Made by a program: the position numbers and the translations under genes
The notes under the pieces: generated by a model
Databases searched by the model: none
What the model saw: only the letters and a program-made list of their open reading frames with translations
Told to the model about the DNA's origin: nothing
Part shown: in pieces, positions 47,501 to 59,040 of the stretch
How the letters are laid out: each line of letters starts with the position of its first letter
Numbering within the stretch: the first letter of the stretch is position 1
NCBI RefSeq assembly: GCF_000004195.4
Contig: NC_030678.2
Location: 137,951,047 to 138,015,046, forward strand
Source: Xenopus tropicalis
Lineage: Eukaryota > Chordata > Amphibia > Anura > Pipidae
Direction: 5' to 3'
Length of the DNA: 64,000 nt

Positions 47501-47944
47501 GTGTAATTGCCACTGCATGAAACATTAACTTTCATAGTTTACTAGGAAGAAGATTTGGGTACCAAACCACAATGGAGGCAATGCCCCAAAAGAAATCTTT
47601 AAATTCGCTGCCACAGCCATGTCCATAAAGCTGTTACTCAGACTATAAATGGTGCCAGCAAAGCACGCACAGACCTTGAAAAAACCAGGACCATCTTGCA
47701 AATATGGTGGGTTTCCAGATACTCCACAGAGGTAAGAGGTGAGTCCAGGCAGCTGGCCACTGGGACAGAGAAACTAACTGAATTAGAAGAGAATAGAGCT
47801 GATTAGATAGTAAGTAACTTTTCCTCTGCCAATGTCCATGCCTTTGTCAAAGTATGCCATGGATATATGCCATCTACTTGGAACATAAATAGACATCACT
47901 TTTGCTGCCCATTTTTTAACATATTTACTTTTGGATTACTCTAG

Positions 47945-48099
47945 GGGGCATACTTATTATAAAGTGTAAGCCAACATCACTGGTGCAATTAGAGTTTAAC
48001 ATTCACCTAAAAGTTGAAAAACAAAAGCAATTATATGATTGGTTGCTAAGGGAAACATTAAAGGTGATGTTGGCTTACACACTATAATAAATATGCCCC
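47945..48099. mobile_element. Small palindromic MITE (~155 bp), GGGGCATA termini
   Basis: The left arm GGGGCATACTTATTATAAAG, then TGTAAGCCAACATCAC, pairs with the right arm GTGATGTTGGCTTACAC...ATATGCCCC over ~36 bp with about three changes. Target duplication not clear. Confidence 0.8.
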
Positions 48100-48351
48100 A
48101 TGGTCTGTTCCCATGGTATTTTGTTTTACTTCCCAAGACTGTCAAATATTTCTACTGTCTGCCCATTTTCAGTATGGCTAGGGGATTCTTAGCCTATAAT
48201 ATCTATAACATCCCTATCACCCTTGCTCCAGTCCTAAATTAACACTTTCCCCCTGAAAAAGCTAATTGTGCTTTTATATATTTTTTATTGTTGTTGTTTT
48301 GCACTTACTTATTTTTTCCTACTTTTGTCATTGTTTTGTTAATTTCTAGTT

Positions 48352-49525
48352 AGTTACAATGGAACCCCTTATGAGACTGCATAGCTGGGAAACAAACCAA
48401 TGTTTCAGTGTCATGCTATGCTATTGTGTGAGGGCATGCCTGAATATCTGGCATCAGTACCCACTGCATCTCACTATATATAATGTGCCTGGGGTTCCAG
48501 TACCCACTGCATCTCACTATATATAATGTGCCTGGGGTTCCAGTACCCTCTGCATCTCACTATATATAATGTGCCTGGGGTTCCAGTACCCTCTGCATCT
48601 CACTATATATAATGTGCATGGGGTTCCAGTACCCTCTGCATCTCACTATATATAATGTGCCTGGGGTTCCAGTACCCACTGCATCTCACTATAAATAATG
48701 TGCCTGGGGTTCCAGTACCCACTGCATCTCACTATATATAATGTGCCTGGGGTTCCAGTACCCTCTGCATCTCACTATATATAATGTGCCTGGGGTTTCA
48801 GTACCCACTGCATCTCACTATAAATAATGTGCCTGGGGTTCCAGAACCCACTGCATCTCAATGCATATAAATATAGACTGCATCTCACTATATATAATGT
48901 GCCCAGGGTTCCAGTACCCACTGCATCTCACTATAAATAATGTGCCTGGGGTTCCAGTACCCTCTGCATCTCAATGCATAAAATGTGCCTGGGGTTCCAG
49001 TACCCTCTGCATCTCAATGCATATAATGTGCCTGGGGTTCCAGTACCCTCTGCATCTCAATGCATATAATGTGCTGGTTTTGTAAATATAGACAGCATTT
49101 CACTATATATAATGTGCCTGGGGTTCCAGTACCCACTGTATCTCACTGCAGATAATGTGCCTGGGGTTCCAGTACCCTCTGCATCTCACTGCATATAATG
49201 TGCTGGTTTTGTAAATATAGACTGCATTTCACTATATATATATAATGTGCCTGGGGTGTCAGTACCCAATGCCTTTCTCACTGTAAAACTAACTAAAACA
49301 CATAAGCTAACTGATTATAAACACAAATGGATGGAGAACCCCTCACAGAAGTGCATGCATGAATACATTTACATCCTAAGCACTGCTACCCATACTTTTC
49401 CCCAGTATAGTTGGGAGGTTCATTTTTTATGCCAGCAGCGATTCCATTAAGTTTCACATAAGCTTTAGGTCAGTCTATGTATGGCCCATTTTTAGCCTCC
49501 CCAAACAGAAAAGTCACCCTTTGCC
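48352..49525 (+). repeat. Dispersed repeat with expanded 43-bp minisatellite (~17 units)
   Basis: The flanks match the 25211-25690 copy. Between them about 17 units of 43 bp (core CTATATATAATGTGCCTGGG + GTTCCAGTACCC) run from ~48440 to 49262. Variants are CACTATATATA, CACTATAAATA and CAATGCATATA types, plus a long type with GTTTTGTAAATATAGACTGC. A repetitive 74-codon frame inside is a by-product. Confidence 0.95.
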
Positions 49526-51087
49526 TAGTGTCTTTGGTCTCTTCTTTATGTCTAGGTGCCTCTGAGCTATGAAAGACTGTAGGGAAGGCTAATTTTCATA
49601 TAGACATATCAATCAAAGTCGACTTACAACAAGACCATATGATACTGTAAAAAAAAGTTTTCCTCCATAGATAATTCTGCGTGGAATGCAGAATGCAAAA
49701 TACTGACAGGCTTTACCCTTTAGTAATAATTTTGATCTGCAATTTAAGAGAACTCGTGTGGGCTTAGAATACTTCTAACAAAGGTCAAATTTGAATGATA
49801 TATTGCCACCCTTATTTAAAAGCATTTTCTTCCTAAATCAACCCCATAAGAAGCATATTGGCTTAGATGTAAAATGCACATTTAAAAAGCAGAAATATCT
49901 CTCTGCCTCAGTACTAACTAAATGCAATATTATTAGGGTATTTAAAATTCCATTCTTGATTGGTACCTAATTTCAGGATTCCATGCTGTTTCTGAGCTGC
50001 CTGAGGAGTACAATCTGCCTCCCACTTTTCAGTTCTCACAGCCAGCAGTAATGACTGCATGAAGGAAATCCAGAAATTTCACTTCTGGTAAGGCTCTACA
50101 GGTGGGAACACATTTTGATTTATATAAATGATTTGGAAACAATGAACCAGGGCTGCTGAATGTGAGAAAAACAACTCTGTGAACAAGAAAGGCCTTTCTG
50201 TACACCCACATAAATAATCTAAATGAGAACTAAAGCCGAGGGTAGCATATAATACGATATCAAAAATAATTTTTCATCAAATACCTTTCTGTATATTGTT
50301 AAAGTGGAAATACTGTACAGCTTAACCCATTCATTTATGAGATCATGTGCTTCCTAATAATATCAAACAGGGCTGCCCTATACCCACGAGTTAGGAGGGA
50401 TGTTTTCTGGGGCACTGTAGACACCCCTTATGTTTGATATTATCCTGATTGCCTACCTATGGAACACAGCATGTCCATATTTCATTATAATATCTGGTAC
50501 TGGTAACTACCAATATTATATTGCAGAAAACGGCCTGGGGCCAACAACCAACTACATGGGGTCATAAATGAAACATTCTTGGGCACTCCTACCTCATGAT
50601 TAAGTTAATAAGGAGGAGTGGCCCAGCAGGGGATACAAGGGGGTCCTAGCCATTGGAGCTCATGCTTTTGGGAGCATGTGCCCGGTTTTCCAGCTCATGC
50701 CTCATGGAGACACAACGGAAATTCCGAATTTGTAACGTACCTAGGATTCCTGAGTGTTTTAGTACTTTTTATTTTAAAAATTATTTTGCAAGTGTTTGTC
50801 TCTATTTACTTTCATAATATTAAATTAAAAAAATGTGATATATGTTGTTGTTGTTGCTTTAAAATGAATCCTTAGAATATAGACACATGAAAGTTTCTGT
50901 CAGTGTGAAATTAACTCTTTGTTTGTGTGTGAAAGTTATTTATTTGCTAATGAACTAGACAACTAGAGACAAGGGAGTTTGTTTGAATGTAATATAACCC
51001 CTTTGCATTAGTAGAAACTAACCCTAACTGTGGTGTGTCTGATACATTGGTGTAGTTAAATATTACCTAGTACAGAAAGCAGGGAAA
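49526..51087. other. Non-genic stretch
   Basis: No gene or firm repeat recognised. An 85-codon frame near 50.6-50.9 kb has no motif beyond a hydrophobic stretch. Confidence 0.45.
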
Positions 51088-51089
51088 TA

Positions 51090-52185
51090 CAGTAGAACGC
51101 CTTTCCGCCATTTTGTTGTGGTCCCACCAATTTGTATTTATTCTTATGGGCTCTCTTCCCGGGATTTACGTTTTTATTTCCCGCATTTTGCGCTGTTTTT
51201 TACATTCCTCTTCCTAGCGAATCGCTTCTTTTTCCCCATCGCTTGCGATCGTGGGCGCCATCTTGGGAAGGTCAGCGTCATCACTTTCGGCTGGTAATGC
51301 ATACTGTGCATGCGCACCTATCCGGGAGCTCGGAAATCTCGCGAGAGTTGCACAAGCACGGGGGATTTTATGACTGCACTACAGAAACACCGGTCCTTCA
51401 TTAGAGGTTACAAGTTATGGATTTATGGATTCTCTTTAAAATGCTACAGATTTTTGTTTTAAAAGTACAGGTACATGGATGTACATTTTGAAGTCAAAGC
51501 CCAAAGCCAAAGCCAATGGGGTGTCAGTGGTGGGGTGCCTCTGTGTCAGTGTCCTGTGGCAATGGGGTGTCAGTGGTGAATGCTATTGGGGTGGAGAAAA
51601 GGGGTGCCTCTGTGTCAATATCCTGTGGCAATGGGGTGTCAGTGGTGAACGCTCTTGGGGTGGAGGGGGGGAAGGGGTTCCTCTGTGTCAGTGCAAATCA
51701 GCATGTGGCATCAGTGCTGAACAGTATGTCTAATGTATGCTCTAGGGGTGGAGGTCTTATAGGGTGCCTTTGTGTCAGCATCATGCATCATTTGTGGTGT
51801 CAGTACTGTACTACTGTATGTTATGTATGTTCTCAGGGAATTGGTGCTAGGCCACATAGGCCAATGATCCCCAACCAGTGGCTCACCAACCCCTTGGATG
51901 TTGCTCCCAGTGGCCTCAAAGCAGGTGCTTACAGTATTTTTGATTTCCTGGCTTGGGGGCAAGTTTTGGTTGAATAAAAACCTGGCATAATGCCAAACAG
52001 AGCCTTCTATAGCTCTATATAGCCTTCTATAACTATGTTGCAAATAAAAAATGGTTCCTGTACATATTTCCTTTAAATAGCTTACATTTATGTGTCTTTA
52101 ACAAATTTCCCTGATTTTACATTTTCCCTGATTTTACATCTTTTTTCCATGGTCCCTTGAAAAATGTAAAATGGGGGTTCTACTG
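51090..52185. mobile_element. Tigger-like (TcMar) non-autonomous element (1,096 bp)
   Basis: The ends CAGTAGAACGCC and GGGGGTTCTACTG are inverted; further in, GGTCCCACC faces GGTCCCTTG. TA flanks both sides (51088-51089 and 52186-52187). CAGT(A/G)GAACC ends with TA duplication are typical of the pogo/Tigger group. No transposase frame exists. The left 300 bp are CpG-rich. The middle holds ~70-bp direct repeats (GGTGCCTCTGTGTCAGTG at ~51534, 51602, 51674 and 51761). The right part contains a fragment of the 17618 hAT family (51864-52070). Confidence 0.8.
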
Positions 52186-52221
52186 TAATCATTTTAGGTC
52201 TTTAGCCACCTATTTTGTTAA

Positions 52222-52417
52222 AGGGATTCTGTTTATGGTTTATTTTTTATTTCTAAATTCCACAGTTTACATAGCAAATAATTCACTCTACCATTTAAAA
52301 ATTTGTTTTCAAATCAACAAATTTTTTTTTCGTTGTAATATTGGTGTGTAGGCACCATCTCTTTTAGAAGGAGCCAGTGCTACTCATTAGAACATGTATT
52401 TTCATGACAGTATTCCT
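52222..52417. mobile_element. Kolobok-like MITE (AGGAATACTGTCATG family), internally deleted
   Basis: TTAA (52218-52221), then AGGGATTCTGTTTATGG, and right end CATGACAGTATTCCT with TTAA (52418-52421). The body matches the 23892-24474 copy (AGCAAATAATTCACTCTACC, TTGGTGTGTAGGCACCATCT) but is shorter by about 135 bp beyond the nested insert there. Confidence 0.85.
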
Positions 52418-52813
52418 TTAAGTATAGTAGTGTATGAGTTTTGTGGGTGTTGGTTTGTTTTGAGGCATCTTACTAGCCTAATCTATGTGTAAGGTGGGTG
52501 CCTCTGTAATTCATAAAATAACGAAAGAAAAAGAAAAAGGGGCGTATGCAAAATTGGGGAGAGGGTCCATTGATGAAGCTTCATCTTGGTAATTCCACAG
52601 TAACATCAGTGAAACTCTGAGCTATGATCCTGTTTTCTACTTTAGTATAAACTTGTATGTAAGTCTGCTATATAAAAGATATAGATATATAGAATTTCAC
52701 TTGCATACAGAAATGTTCATGACTCAATGCTTTTAAATATAATAGGAAAATCTTTAACCTTGGGTCCCTAGGCACCCTTCAATGCATGGGAGGGGTTAAC
52801 CATTCCCTTAGCC

Positions 52814-53080
52814 CAGGGATCCCCAACCTTTTGCTACTTGTTAGCCACACTCAGATCTAAAAAGTGTTGGTGAGCCACACAAGCATAAAAAATAAGGGCT
52901 GTGATTAGTTATTTGGTAGCCCCATGTGGACTGCTAGCCTGCAGGGGGCTCTGCTTGGAGTAAAACAGTGTATCCGTGCTCACAAAACTTACCTCCAAGC
53001 CAGAAACTTAAAAATGGGCACCTACTTTGAGGACACTGGGAGCAGAATCAAAGGGGGTGGTAAGCAACATGTTGCCAGTG
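52814..53080. mobile_element. hAT fragment related to 17618-17991
   Basis: It begins CAGGGATCCCCAACC and carries TAAAAAGTGTTGGTGAGCCA and GGGCACCTACTTTGAGG. The far terminus is missing. Confidence 0.7.
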
Positions 53081-53317
53081 CCATTCAACTCCTGTACATC
53101 TCCAGTGCTTCGTAATCCATCAATTTAGATGTGTCTGGGCGGCATGCCGCCCCTAAATTCCTGCTCTTTGTGGCCTTCCAACAAATCCGGGCCTGATCAC
53201 ACTAGGCTCTCCTGAAGGACATATCTCCAGCAGCATAAAAGAAAACATCATAATGACAATTGCCAGACATAATCAAGACTCTCTATGACTTGGTTAAGAA
53301 ACACTGCTGTAAAGTGG

Positions 53318-54094
53318 TGTAACCCTTTCTTGGCACATTCACTTAATTTGGGCTGTATATAGGCGTTAGTACAGGAGATTTTCGTTCTCTTTGAATGATA
53401 AGATACTGGGAACTGGGATTATAGCTTACTGAGGAGCACACCTCAAGGGACTTCCTAATAGGAATAATCACACACAGTTTTGCAGCAATATCAAACTTTA
53501 TATAACTGTTGAAATAGAATGTAAAACAGCTTAGGGATAACTGAATTTCCTGTCCTGAGGAACTTGTGCAGTCTATCCACTCCTGGCAAAGTCTCTGTAG
53601 GTGCCCAGTCCCAACTTGGATCCGGATAGACCCCCCACGCCTTAAATCAGTTCAGTCCCTTCCCCAAGAGCTTTTAAATCCCTCCAGGTAGCGCTACCTG
53701 CCCCAGAGCACCTTCCCCTTGGAAAAGGTGGCTGCTCCCACGTAGCAGGCAAACGAGAAATACCTGTTCACACCGGAGGACACTCGCAGAGATTTCACCG
53801 AGGACTTTGTAAGCACTGGCAACCAAGCAGACTCTTATCCTTTCAGTCTGAACTCACAACACTTGGTACTGGCTGCTCACTCTGTATCTCTCTTCCAACA
53901 ACTGGCAAAAACAACAGGGGCTCCCTTTTATCAACTCTGGGCCCACCCCTTGATTTTTGGCTCCAAACTTAAGCACACCTCTTCCCAGACATGCACTGGG
54001 GCATCCAGCCAATCGGGTTCCTCCCCAGTCAGTAGCTAGGCTGGATGATGTCACAGACTGAGAAACAGGGGACAGAGTTCTCTGATCCCCTACA
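53318..54094 (-). mobile_element. Probable solo LTR (~777 bp)
   Basis: On the minus strand the segment starts TGTAGGGGATC and ends AAAGGGTTACA (TG...CA). It has a TATA-like TTGATAAAAGGGAGC about 165 bp in (near 53930), followed by a leader-like region, then GC-rich and AT-rich parts. This layout is that of a retrotransposon LTR (Ty3/gypsy-like LTRs are common in frogs). No second LTR or gag/pol frame is in the window, so it would be a solo LTR. The flanking bases (AGTGG and ATGGG) are not a clean duplication, so the boundaries are provisional. Confidence 0.5.
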
Positions 54095-55084
54095 ATGGGT
54101 TGTACCTCTCTAGCTGTTTTGTCTGACAGACTTGGTGTGCAGATGTACCTGTACTGTACTTTCCTCCATTTTGCAGGGGAATTTCTGCCACTCTGCCAGA
54201 AGTGATTAACATATCTTTCCAGCTCTATGCTTTCTTCTAAAATTCATTTGAAGGCTTTATTTCTGGCTCACACTGGGCTAAAAGTCAACCAGCCAGCAAC
54301 AAAGTCAGTGCACTCGTGGGCGGACAGGCAGAACTTAGCATATACTGAACACATGTCATGTTCTTTCAGCCTTTCTGCACCTGCTACTAAATTCACCTGT
54401 GAATCATAACAACTGTTTTTATTTTGCATATTTTCAGGTTAGCAAAAGAACTTTTTTGATATTTTAAATAATCTTCTCAGAATCTACATGGCAAGTAATA
54501 TATATTTGCTTATAATGTTATGTAAATGGAATAGTAAAATGACTTCACACCACCAAGCTTGTAGCCTATATGTGGCTGCCGGAAACTGCAGCTGAGCAGC
54601 CCAGCAGATGAACTGATGACTTATCTGCATGGCGAGATCTACACTGAACTGGCAGGAAGCAGGAAGTGCCCTGTCTGCACACCCCCTGGATATAAACATG
54701 CACCTGTTACCTCAGCAAAGCTGCCTCCAGCATGGGTGTGCATACTGCAGTTACTACAGGCAATGTTAAAATTAAACCAAAATGTACCAAATGCCCTAAA
54801 AACGAGTGCTGAAATGTGAAAATTAATGCATTCTGTCTCACTAATGAAGCAAATCAGCTCTACCTGGAAAGTCGCTGAAATCACCCTGAACACACACAAT
54901 CTTTTTATTTATTTATTTATTTATTGCTTGTTTTATGCCACACATATGGGAAAACTTCTCACTGTACAAATTAGATTTGTTTTTGGAGTTGAAATTTTTA
55001 AAGAACCAGTGCTTAAAAAGTTCCAAACTTAGATGTATATGAAATATGCATAGTATGCAAGCTGCTGCACAGGTATATGAATTC
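54095..55084. other. Non-genic stretch
   Basis: No gene recognised. A TTTA microsatellite lies at ~54907-54925. The 86-codon minus-strand frame near 54.64-54.90 kb has no motif. Confidence 0.45.
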
Positions 55085-55320
55085 CAAGAAAGATATGTAT
55101 GGATCTGGAAACCTGTTATCCAGAAAGCTTAGAATAATGGGAAGGCCACCCCCATCAAGTCCATTTAAAGAAAATATTTCTAGTTTTAAAAAATGATTTC
55201 TCATTTCTCTGTAATAATAAAACAGGGTCTTATACCTGATAGTAACTAAGATACATAACTCTATATTGGGGGCAAAACAATCCTCTTAAGTTAATTTAAT
55301 ATTAAAATGTTTTGTAGCAG
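55085..55320. mobile_element. ACAGGTAT family fragment
   Basis: CTGGAAACCTGTTATCCAGA, AATAAAACAGGGTCTTATAC and GGGGGCAAAACAATCCTC follow the order of the family at 20462-20780. The right end is missing. Confidence 0.7.
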
Positions 55321-55649
55321 ACACAAGCCATTGGATACTGACATGCAATTTATACTGACCGACTACTGTGCTGCTGTCAAGGCAAGATGCTCACGCCACC
55401 TCATGGCAGAAAGTTGCCAGTATAATTTGAGAGTATAGCACATTGCACGGCAACTGTTAGGCAGTTTAGGAAAAGTCACATCAGTACCGTTACCGCTGTA
55501 ATTCTACTGCTGGAGTTTTTGTGATTAGCTGTCTTCTTTCATAATTGCAAATAAGAAGAAATGCTCATTTTAAAGTGACTCAGTTCTTTTAGCTTCCCAG
55601 CAAGTTACTTACCATTAGAGACAATCCTAATCAGAGTAAACTAATTTAA

Positions 55650-56345
55650 AGGAAAACTATACCTATAGATTAAATACTTACCAAAATAGACTGTATTTGA
55701 CCTATTAATGAATCCTCCCAAACTGACACATACATATAAGTAAATAAAGCCCTTATACATCTTTTACCTTGAGCCTTGATGGTCTGTGTGCTCCCTCAGA
55801 GATTACCTGACAGGAAATAATGAAGCTTTAACTGTAAAGCTGGCCATACACGTGGCGATCTGACGATGTTTCGTACGACCATCGGTCGCACGAAACATCG
55901 TCAGATTCGCCACACACCATTCAGGGCTGAATCGGCAGGTAAGGAGGTAGAAACAATAGGATTTCTACCTCCTTCTGCCGATTCAGCTCTGAAGGGAGAA
56001 TTTTGGTCAGGCGCCTTCTATGGCGCCCGATCAAAATTTTCTAACCTGGCCGATCGGCGAGCCGACCGATTTCAGCAGCTTCCTGCGATATCGGTCGGCT
56101 CGCTGACATGCCATACACGCACCGATTATCGTACGAAACGAGGTTTCGTACGATAATATCGGTGCGTGTATGGCCACCTTAACAGGGAGAAGTGTGGGAG
56201 TAAAAGATCTGGAGATCTTGGTTTGTGTAAGATCACAGTGAATGGTTTGTGCCAGGGGCAGCCTTGAGTATCTACAATGGCTGTTTTTCAGATTAGGATT
56301 GTCCAAGGGTGCATACTAATAGAAAAGTCTATTTTTATTGTAAGG
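55650..56345. mobile_element. Kolobok-like MITE (AGGAAAACTATA family) split by a palindromic MITE
   Basis: TTAA (55646-55649), then AGGAAAACTATACC. The body matches 27628-28117 up to GAAGCTTTAACTGTAA, and resumes after the insertion with CAGGGAGAAGTGTGGGAG. In the intact copy the joint reads CTAACTGTAACAGGAAGAA, which proves the nesting. The right end of the outer element is not preserved; similarity fades near 56345. Confidence 0.88.
55838..56179. mobile_element. Palindromic MITE (342 bp), AGGTGGCCATACACG family
   Basis: The ends AGCTGGCCATACACG and CGTGTATGGCCACCT are inverted, with a TAA duplication (55835-55837 and 56180-56182) confirmed by the empty-site sequence in the 27.6 kb copy of the host element. 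It contains a series of stems: GACGATGTTTCGTACGACC with its complement, a stem around GGAGGTAGAAA/TTTCTACCTCC, and GTACGAAAC/GTTTCGTAC. CpG-rich, non-coding, PIF/Harbinger-like. Confidence 0.95.
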
Positions 56346-57073
56346 CGATAGTTAAATGGAAGTACTTACTGCTACTGGGACTATGCGCTTTACCAGTAAA
56401 TTATACATGTGACTCTCAATCTTTAGGTGTGGGCCCTCAGGTATTTTAAAGGCAGGGTGTTGCAGAACTGTAAAAAAATGGAGAAGTTCGCCATGTGAAC
56501 ATCAGATTTTTTGTGCCATTATTTTACGTAAGTTCTGGGGGAAGAAAAAAACGCACAAAAAAATTAGGCTGATTTTACAGCTACTTTTATGCAAAATACA
56601 TTGGGGTCTATAGGCATTTTTTTGCTGCAAATATTTGACAACAAAATTGTTATTTTTGTGGAATATTGCCATGAATCAATACTTGCTGAAAATTTTATCA
56701 TTGCTATTAACATTTAAAGACTTCATTCTTTGGCCATACACACCAGCCAATAAATGAATAATGATATTTTATTATGCAATTTATCGTAATGCATTACAGT
56801 CATCAAACCCGTCATACCCACCCGAATGGCCCGTTAGGCCCTCGAGGGACCAACTGTCATGTCGGTTATACATATGTTTTTAATACACAGAATTCCCAGG
56901 TGGCTGGTCTTCTTTCTTAATAAATTTAATCATGCACCTGGGCAATGAGGGACAGCAAGTATGCTATCTGCTGGAATTCACTCTCTCTTTATATATACAT
57001 ATAAATATATATAACCAGCTCATCTTTAAATAAATTTGTATTGTTTTTAGAAAATAATGGTATTCTTTTTCTA
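56346..57073. other. Non-genic stretch with MITE debris
   Basis: No gene recognised. TTTGGCCATACACACCAGCC at ~56731 looks like one degenerate end of the GGTGGCCATACA family. Confidence 0.4.
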
Positions 57074-57675
57074 GGCTGATGACACAGGTGGCGACTAATC
57101 TCTTTGAATGCTTTGAATCATAGGCTAATGGCAGACGAGGCATAGGGAAGATATTTTCGGCAAGTGGAAAAGCGCTTGCTGAAAATACTGCCCTACGCCT
57201 CCTACATGTGCCTGCACCCGAATGAATGAGATACGCTCGGGTGCAGGCACATGTAGCCGAAATACGCATAAAAATGCGATACTTTCAAACTCTCGTGTTT
57301 TTATGCGTATTTTCGCTACTTGTGCCTGCAACCGAGCGTATCTCATTTATTCGGGTGTAGGCACATGTAGGAGGCTTAGGGCGGAATTTTTGGCAAGGGT
57401 TTTTCCACTTGCCGAAAATATCCGTCTTACGCCTCACCAGACATCAGCCATAAGTGTCTTTTCAGCTTTGTGAAGTCTTCCAAGGTTTTCTTGCGAGGCA
57501 ACTTTGGGTAAAGTCGGAAAGCTGAAGCGAAACAACTTTGGGTAACATCGGAAAGCAAAAGTGAGACATATGTGTTCCCACTGGTGATACTGTACTTGTT
57601 TCTAGAAAATCATTCAAGCAGAATACTAGAGGAGATTAATCACAGGGCAACTAACTTCCTCGTGTGTCGCCGTCC
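57074..57675. mobile_element. Harbinger-like MITE (GGGCAATGACA family) split by a palindrome
   Basis: The ends GGCTGATGACACAGG and TGTGTCGCCGTCC are inverted, and the flanks CTA and TTA fit a decayed 3-bp target. The inner text (GCGACTAATCTC, CTTTGTGAAGTC, GAGGAGATTAATCAC) matches 29712-30015. A local duplication (CAACTTTGGGTAA...TCGGAAAGC) occurs at 57499-57556. Confidence 0.82.
57123..57449. mobile_element. Palindromic MITE (327 bp), GGCTAATGGCAGACG family, nested
   Basis: The left end GGCTAATGGCAGACGAGGC and right end GCCTCACCAGACATCAGCC are inverted, with ATA on both sides (57120-57122 and 57450-57452). Inside, GTGCCTGCACCCGA and ATGCGTATTTTCG segments form repeated stems. A half-copy is at 63843-63955. 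Confidence 0.9.
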
Positions 57676-58367
57676 TTAAGCATACACACCTATTTATATA
57701 TATATATTTTTTTGTGTATGTGTTTGGGTAATTAAAGAAGACTTATCTGTTAGATTTTCTGGAAGAATATAGTCTGGCCACCTACATGAGATTAAATTTT
57801 TTTGAATCAGCCACTTCTTTCCTGCAGCCTTACCCAGAGTATTGTGATTGACAATATATGTCAAGCAAACACGATCTCTCAACCACCCATGGACGGAAAT
57901 GGAAAATTTACTAGCAGCAATGTGAGCTCAAGCAAACATTGCTCCCACAGCGCCATAAGCATAGCTTGCTATGAGATGGAAGATACGTGGGCAGAGCAAT
58001 ACACAAAGGCCTCTAGATAGCATCATTCATTAGACCAAGAATGACTCATCTGCTGTGTTTTGTTACCTCAGAAATATGCTTCCTATTTTATGCAGTTAAA
58101 TAGCAGCGTTCAGAAAATGGTTCTTGTTGGAAAAAGACTGGATTAAAAATGCTCTGTGGCAATGGCGTAAGCATATTAAAGAGTTACTGATGTATTTTAT
58201 AGATTTTATAGAGTTGCATTCAAGGCAGCCATTAGGAGGTAAGTGTCCAGCCCTGATGGAGTGTAATGGGGGGCCCCAATTATTACACAGTGAAAAAAAG
58301 TGTTTTAGCCCTGGTGGCATCTGTATGATGAGTTGGGTCACCATAAGAAACCCGCTTGGCAGTCTAC
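57676..58367. other. Non-genic stretch
   Basis: No gene or firm repeat recognised. The 144-codon frame at 58124-58558 runs into the repeat-like text that follows and has no motif. Confidence 0.4.
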
Positions 58368-58560
58368 AGGGTCGGACTGAACCACCAGGACACCGGGTAG
58401 ATTCCCAGTGGGCCCTGGTCCTGCTGGGCCCCGCTCACTGCTTTCTGGCCCCAGCTACCATTGACAGTCCGCCACACTTATATTTCATCTGGGCCCTGCT
58501 GATCACCAACCTCCCTGTGGCTGACTGTATGCCTCCTGCTGGCATCCCACTGACCTAGAA
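58368..58560. mobile_element. hAT-like fragment (CAGGGTCGGACTGA end)
   Basis: It begins CAGGGTCGGACTGAACCACC and continues with GGGCCCTGGTCCTGCTGGGC, resembling the GTCGGACTGG class of frog hAT elements. The right end is not recognised. Confidence 0.45.
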
Positions 58561-58767
58561 AAATACTGTTAAAGATGGACATACATTCCACTGCGAAACA
58601 CACAACCATCTTTAATTTTTATGTTGGGCCTGCTTCCCTTCCTTCTTCTCCTCTTCCTTCCTTGTGGCCCAGCCATCTTCCCTGCATCTCCCTGCTGGAC
58701 CCCAGTTTATGCTTTTTAATCTATTTGCGATGGTCATGCTAGCATGTTTGGTGTTAATGCGTTTACT

Positions 58768-59040
58768 GGACATTTTCTGCAGTGATCTTACAGACTGGGG
58801 TTAATCAGTTTATTATCAAATTCTGCAGTGATCTATCATGTCTGGAGTAACTTTCTGCAGCAATTTGACTGTTGTGTCTGGGGTTAATATGCTAGTTATC
58901 CATTTTCTGCAGTGATCTTACTTTTATGTCTAAGGTTACTGTGCTCATAATCCATTGCTACAGTGATCTTACTGGCATGTCTCAAGTTAATGTGGTCATA
59001 CATTTACTGCAGTGATCTTACTGGTATGTTTGGTTAATTA
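58768..59040. repeat. Degenerate ~50-bp tandem repeat
   Basis: Six spaced copies of CTGCAGTGATCTTAC-like text (58778, 58824, 58856, 58908, 58956, 59008) alternate with TGTCTGGGGTTAAT-like text. Spacing is 32-52 bp, so the array is old. Non-coding. Confidence 0.8.

Noticed and set aside
51160..51370. Genuine host CpG-island promoter
   Set aside because: The CpG- and motif-rich block lies inside a TA-flanked transposon with matching inverted ends, so it is treated as element sequence unless activity is shown (kept as a finding).
51516..51977. 153-codon repetitive plus-strand frame
   Set aside because: Consists of translated ~70-bp direct repeats inside the Tigger-like element, then a hAT fragment; no coding signature.
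58124..58558. 144-codon plus-strand frame
   Set aside because: Its second half lies in a hAT-like fragment (58368-58560); no motif.
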